Source of the DNA: an uncultured Clostridia bacterium
Lineage (GTDB): Bacteria > Bacillota > Clostridia > Christensenellales > Aristaeellaceae
DNA: 8,764 nucleotides
NCBI GenBank assembly: GCA_946626395.1
Contig: CAMOUF010000153.1
Span: forward strand, 1 to 8,764
Direction: 5' to 3'
In this document: one piece after another, positions 7,523 to 8,764 of the stretch
Numbering within the stretch: the stretch's first letter is position 1
Layout: each line of letters starts with the position of its first letter
Program-made: the position numbers and the translations under genes
Notes under the pieces: generated by a model
The model's database searches: none
Told to the model about the DNA's origin: nothing
Seen by the model: only the letters and a program-made list of their open reading frames with translations

Positions 7523-7528
7523 CTCCTT
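7523..7528 (-). promoter_or_regulatory. Ribosome-binding site that decides the NRPS start
   Basis: The minus strand reads AAGGAG, 8 bases before the ATG at 7512-7514, inside the 29-base gap after the exporter stop. It is a much better match than anything before the longer in-frame starts: the ATG at 7545-7547 has only a GGGA-like sequence upstream, and the far upstream ATG at 7652 lies inside the exporter gene. I therefore set the NRPS start at 7514. Confidence 0.8.
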
Positions 7529-7543
7529 TTTTCGGACTGGGGA

Positions 7544-8764
7544 TCATAGCATTCCCTTTTTGCGGTAACGGAGAAAAATAGCAGTCACAGCAAGGATGCC
7601 GACAGCTTCCGCCAGCGGCGTTACGATCCAGATGCCTCTCGCGCCCAGCCACTTAGGCAGCAGCAGCAGCCCGATGAGCGGCACCGCAAAACTCTTGAGC
7701 ACAGAGACGAAAAGCGAACCGGTGCCATCACCCATGCCAGTGAAGAAGGCGGAGGAGAAGGTGGTCACGCCGCCCAGCAGGTAAGAGAAGGCGATGATCC
7801 TCAGCGCTTCCACGGCCAGGGTCATGAGCGCCCGGTCATAGCCCACGAAGATGCTGGCGATGGGGGAGGCCAGCGTATAGCTGACCGCAGCCATCATCAG
7901 CCCCAGCGCCGCCATCAGCTGGAGGCCGACTTTACGCACATGATTCAGTTCCGCTTTGTTCCCCTGGCCCAGGTGATAGCCCACCACGGAGGTGACGCTC
8001 ATGGAAATACCGATCAATATCGCCAGAAAAACGCCGCTGACATATTCGCTGACGGCATAGGCGTCCACCCCGAATTCGCCCACGTATCTGAGCAATTGGG
8101 TATTAAACAGCATAGCGATGACTGCGTAGGAAGCAGTGTCCGCCATTTCGGACGCGCCGTTGTAGCAGGTCTTTCCAAGATCCCGTCCCATCCAGCGGAA
8201 AGGGCCAAAATGCACAGGGCGCTTCTTGTTCATGAACCAAATGAGGGGCACCAGGGCGCTTACGATCCAGGCCAGGCCCGTGGCAATGGCCACGCCCTCA
8301 AGTCCCCAGCCAAGATGCGCAACGGCTACATAGTCCAGCAAAATGTTCACCGCGGCGTTCAGAACGGTGGCAATCAGCCCAAGCCCCGGTCGGTTTGCCG
8401 CAATCAAAAGCGGGTGAAAAGCGCTGCTGAGCATCTGGAATGGCATACAGACCGCCAGGATGCGCCCGTATTCCACGCAATAGCGCACGACTTTCTCCGG
8501 CTCCGCCAGATTTTCTGACGCGCTGATGATTCCGGCGATCCAGGGCATCAGGATAAACAGCAGCACCGATACCAGAATGCCCAGCGCAGACAGCATCACC
8601 ACCGTCAACGTCAGCTGCCGGTTGGCTTTTTCATCGTCCCCTTCTCCCAGGGAGTGGGAAATCAGCGCCGCCGCGCCGCTGCCAAACATCATGCCGATGC
8701 CGGCCACCACCACAAGAACCGGGAAAATCAGGTTTTCCGCCGCGAAGGCAAAAGGACCGATATA
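7544..8764 (-). CDS. MATE-family multidrug/metabolite efflux transporter (MepA-like), 5' end cut by the window edge
   Basis: This inner-membrane antiporter exports drugs or small metabolites using a Na+ or H+ gradient. The last 406 residues are visible; the frame stays open to the right edge, so the true start lies outside. The valine codon GTG at 8711-8713 is internal, since the codons before it (ENLIFPVL) continue the family sequence. MATE proteins have about 450 residues, so about 45-50 are missing, roughly one of twelve helices. The two-lobe signature is clear: IGMMFGSGAAALISHSLGEGDDEKAN in the first lobe and ISMSVTSVVGYHLGQGNKAE in the second. The helix segment NILLDYVAVAHLGWGLEGVAIATGLAW is also typical. 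The C-terminus RYRKKGML is basic and short. It lies 29 bases upstream of the NRPS on the same strand, so it probably shares its transcript and may export the peptide or protect the producer. Family call firm; substrate inferred from context only. Confidence 0.92.
   Translation of the reverse strand, partial: YIGPFAFAAENLIFPVLVVVAGIGMMFGSGAAALISHSLGEGDDEKANRQLTLTVVMLSALGILVSVLLFILMPWIAGIISASENLAEPEKVVRYCVEYGRILAVCMPFQMLSSAFHPLLIAANRPGLGLIATVLNAAVNILLDYVAVAHLGWGLEGVAIATGLAWIVSALVPLIWFMNKKRPVHFGPFRWMGRDLGKTCYNGASEMADTASYAVIAMLFNTQLLRYVGEFGVDAYAVSEYVSGVFLAILIGISMSVTSVVGYHLGQGNKAELNHVRKVGLQLMAALGLMMAAVSYTLASPIASIFVGYDRALMTLAVEALRIIAFSYLLGGVTTFSSAFFTGMGDGTGSLFVSVLKSFAVPLIGLLLLPKWLGARGIWIVTPLAEAVGILAVTAIFLRYRKKGML

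Noticed and set aside
7515..7652. Longer NRPS start at 7652 giving a 46-residue N-terminal extension
   Set aside because: The extension lies mostly inside the exporter gene, is Cys/Arg/Pro-rich and unlike an A-domain, and the AAGGAG site at 7523-7528 clearly serves the ATG at 7512-7514.
7544..8713. Complete exporter gene starting at the GTG at 8711-8713
   Set aside because: The frame stays open to the window edge and the preceding codons (ending ENLIFPVL) continue the typical MATE sequence, so the GTG is an internal valine and the gene is 5'-truncated by the window.

Overview
The window holds three protein genes, all read from the minus strand: the 3' part of a MATE-family multidrug/metabolite exporter (7544-8764), a complete two-module non-ribosomal peptide synthetase (NRPS, 1395-7514), and the 5' part of an oligopeptide-type ABC-transporter substrate-binding protein (1-1148). 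GC-rich coding sequence with GCC/CTG/GGC-type codons, strong AGGAG ribosome-binding sites, an OppA-like binding protein with a possible lipobox, and a MepA-like MATE pump all suggest a GC-rich Firmicute, plausibly a gut-type Clostridia member. This assignment is inferred from style, not from a marker gene. No RNA gene, CRISPR array, insertion sequence or phage gene was found.

Reading in the direction of transcription, the exporter gene enters from the right edge without its start. It ends 29 bases before the NRPS start, which has a strong ribosome-binding site, so the two genes look co-transcribed and the pump is a natural candidate to export the NRPS product. The NRPS has the order A-T-C-A-T-C. 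It begins directly with an adenylation domain and ends in a condensation domain, with no thioesterase or reductase for release. Its two halves differ. The second A and T domains and the terminal C domain keep canonical motifs. The first A domain lacks the aspartate that normally anchors an amino acid's alpha-amino group and has divergent A5 and A10 motifs. The internal C domain reads HLIFLDG instead of HHxxxDG, so the usual catalytic histidine is replaced by leucine. The likely product is a small acyl-amino-acid or dipeptide-like molecule whose first building block may not be an ordinary amino acid.

A 246-base AT-richer gap (1149-1394) separates the NRPS from the substrate-binding protein gene. 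It contains a good minus-strand promoter (-35 at 1236-1241, -10 at 1213-1218, 17-base spacer) covered by two dyad-symmetric elements: a perfect 12+12 inverted repeat (1181-1215) and a TTTAAC-GG-GTTAAA palindrome (1215-1228). The binding protein therefore appears to be a separate, probably repressible, transcription unit rather than part of the NRPS operon. No convincing terminator for the NRPS transcript is visible in the gap.
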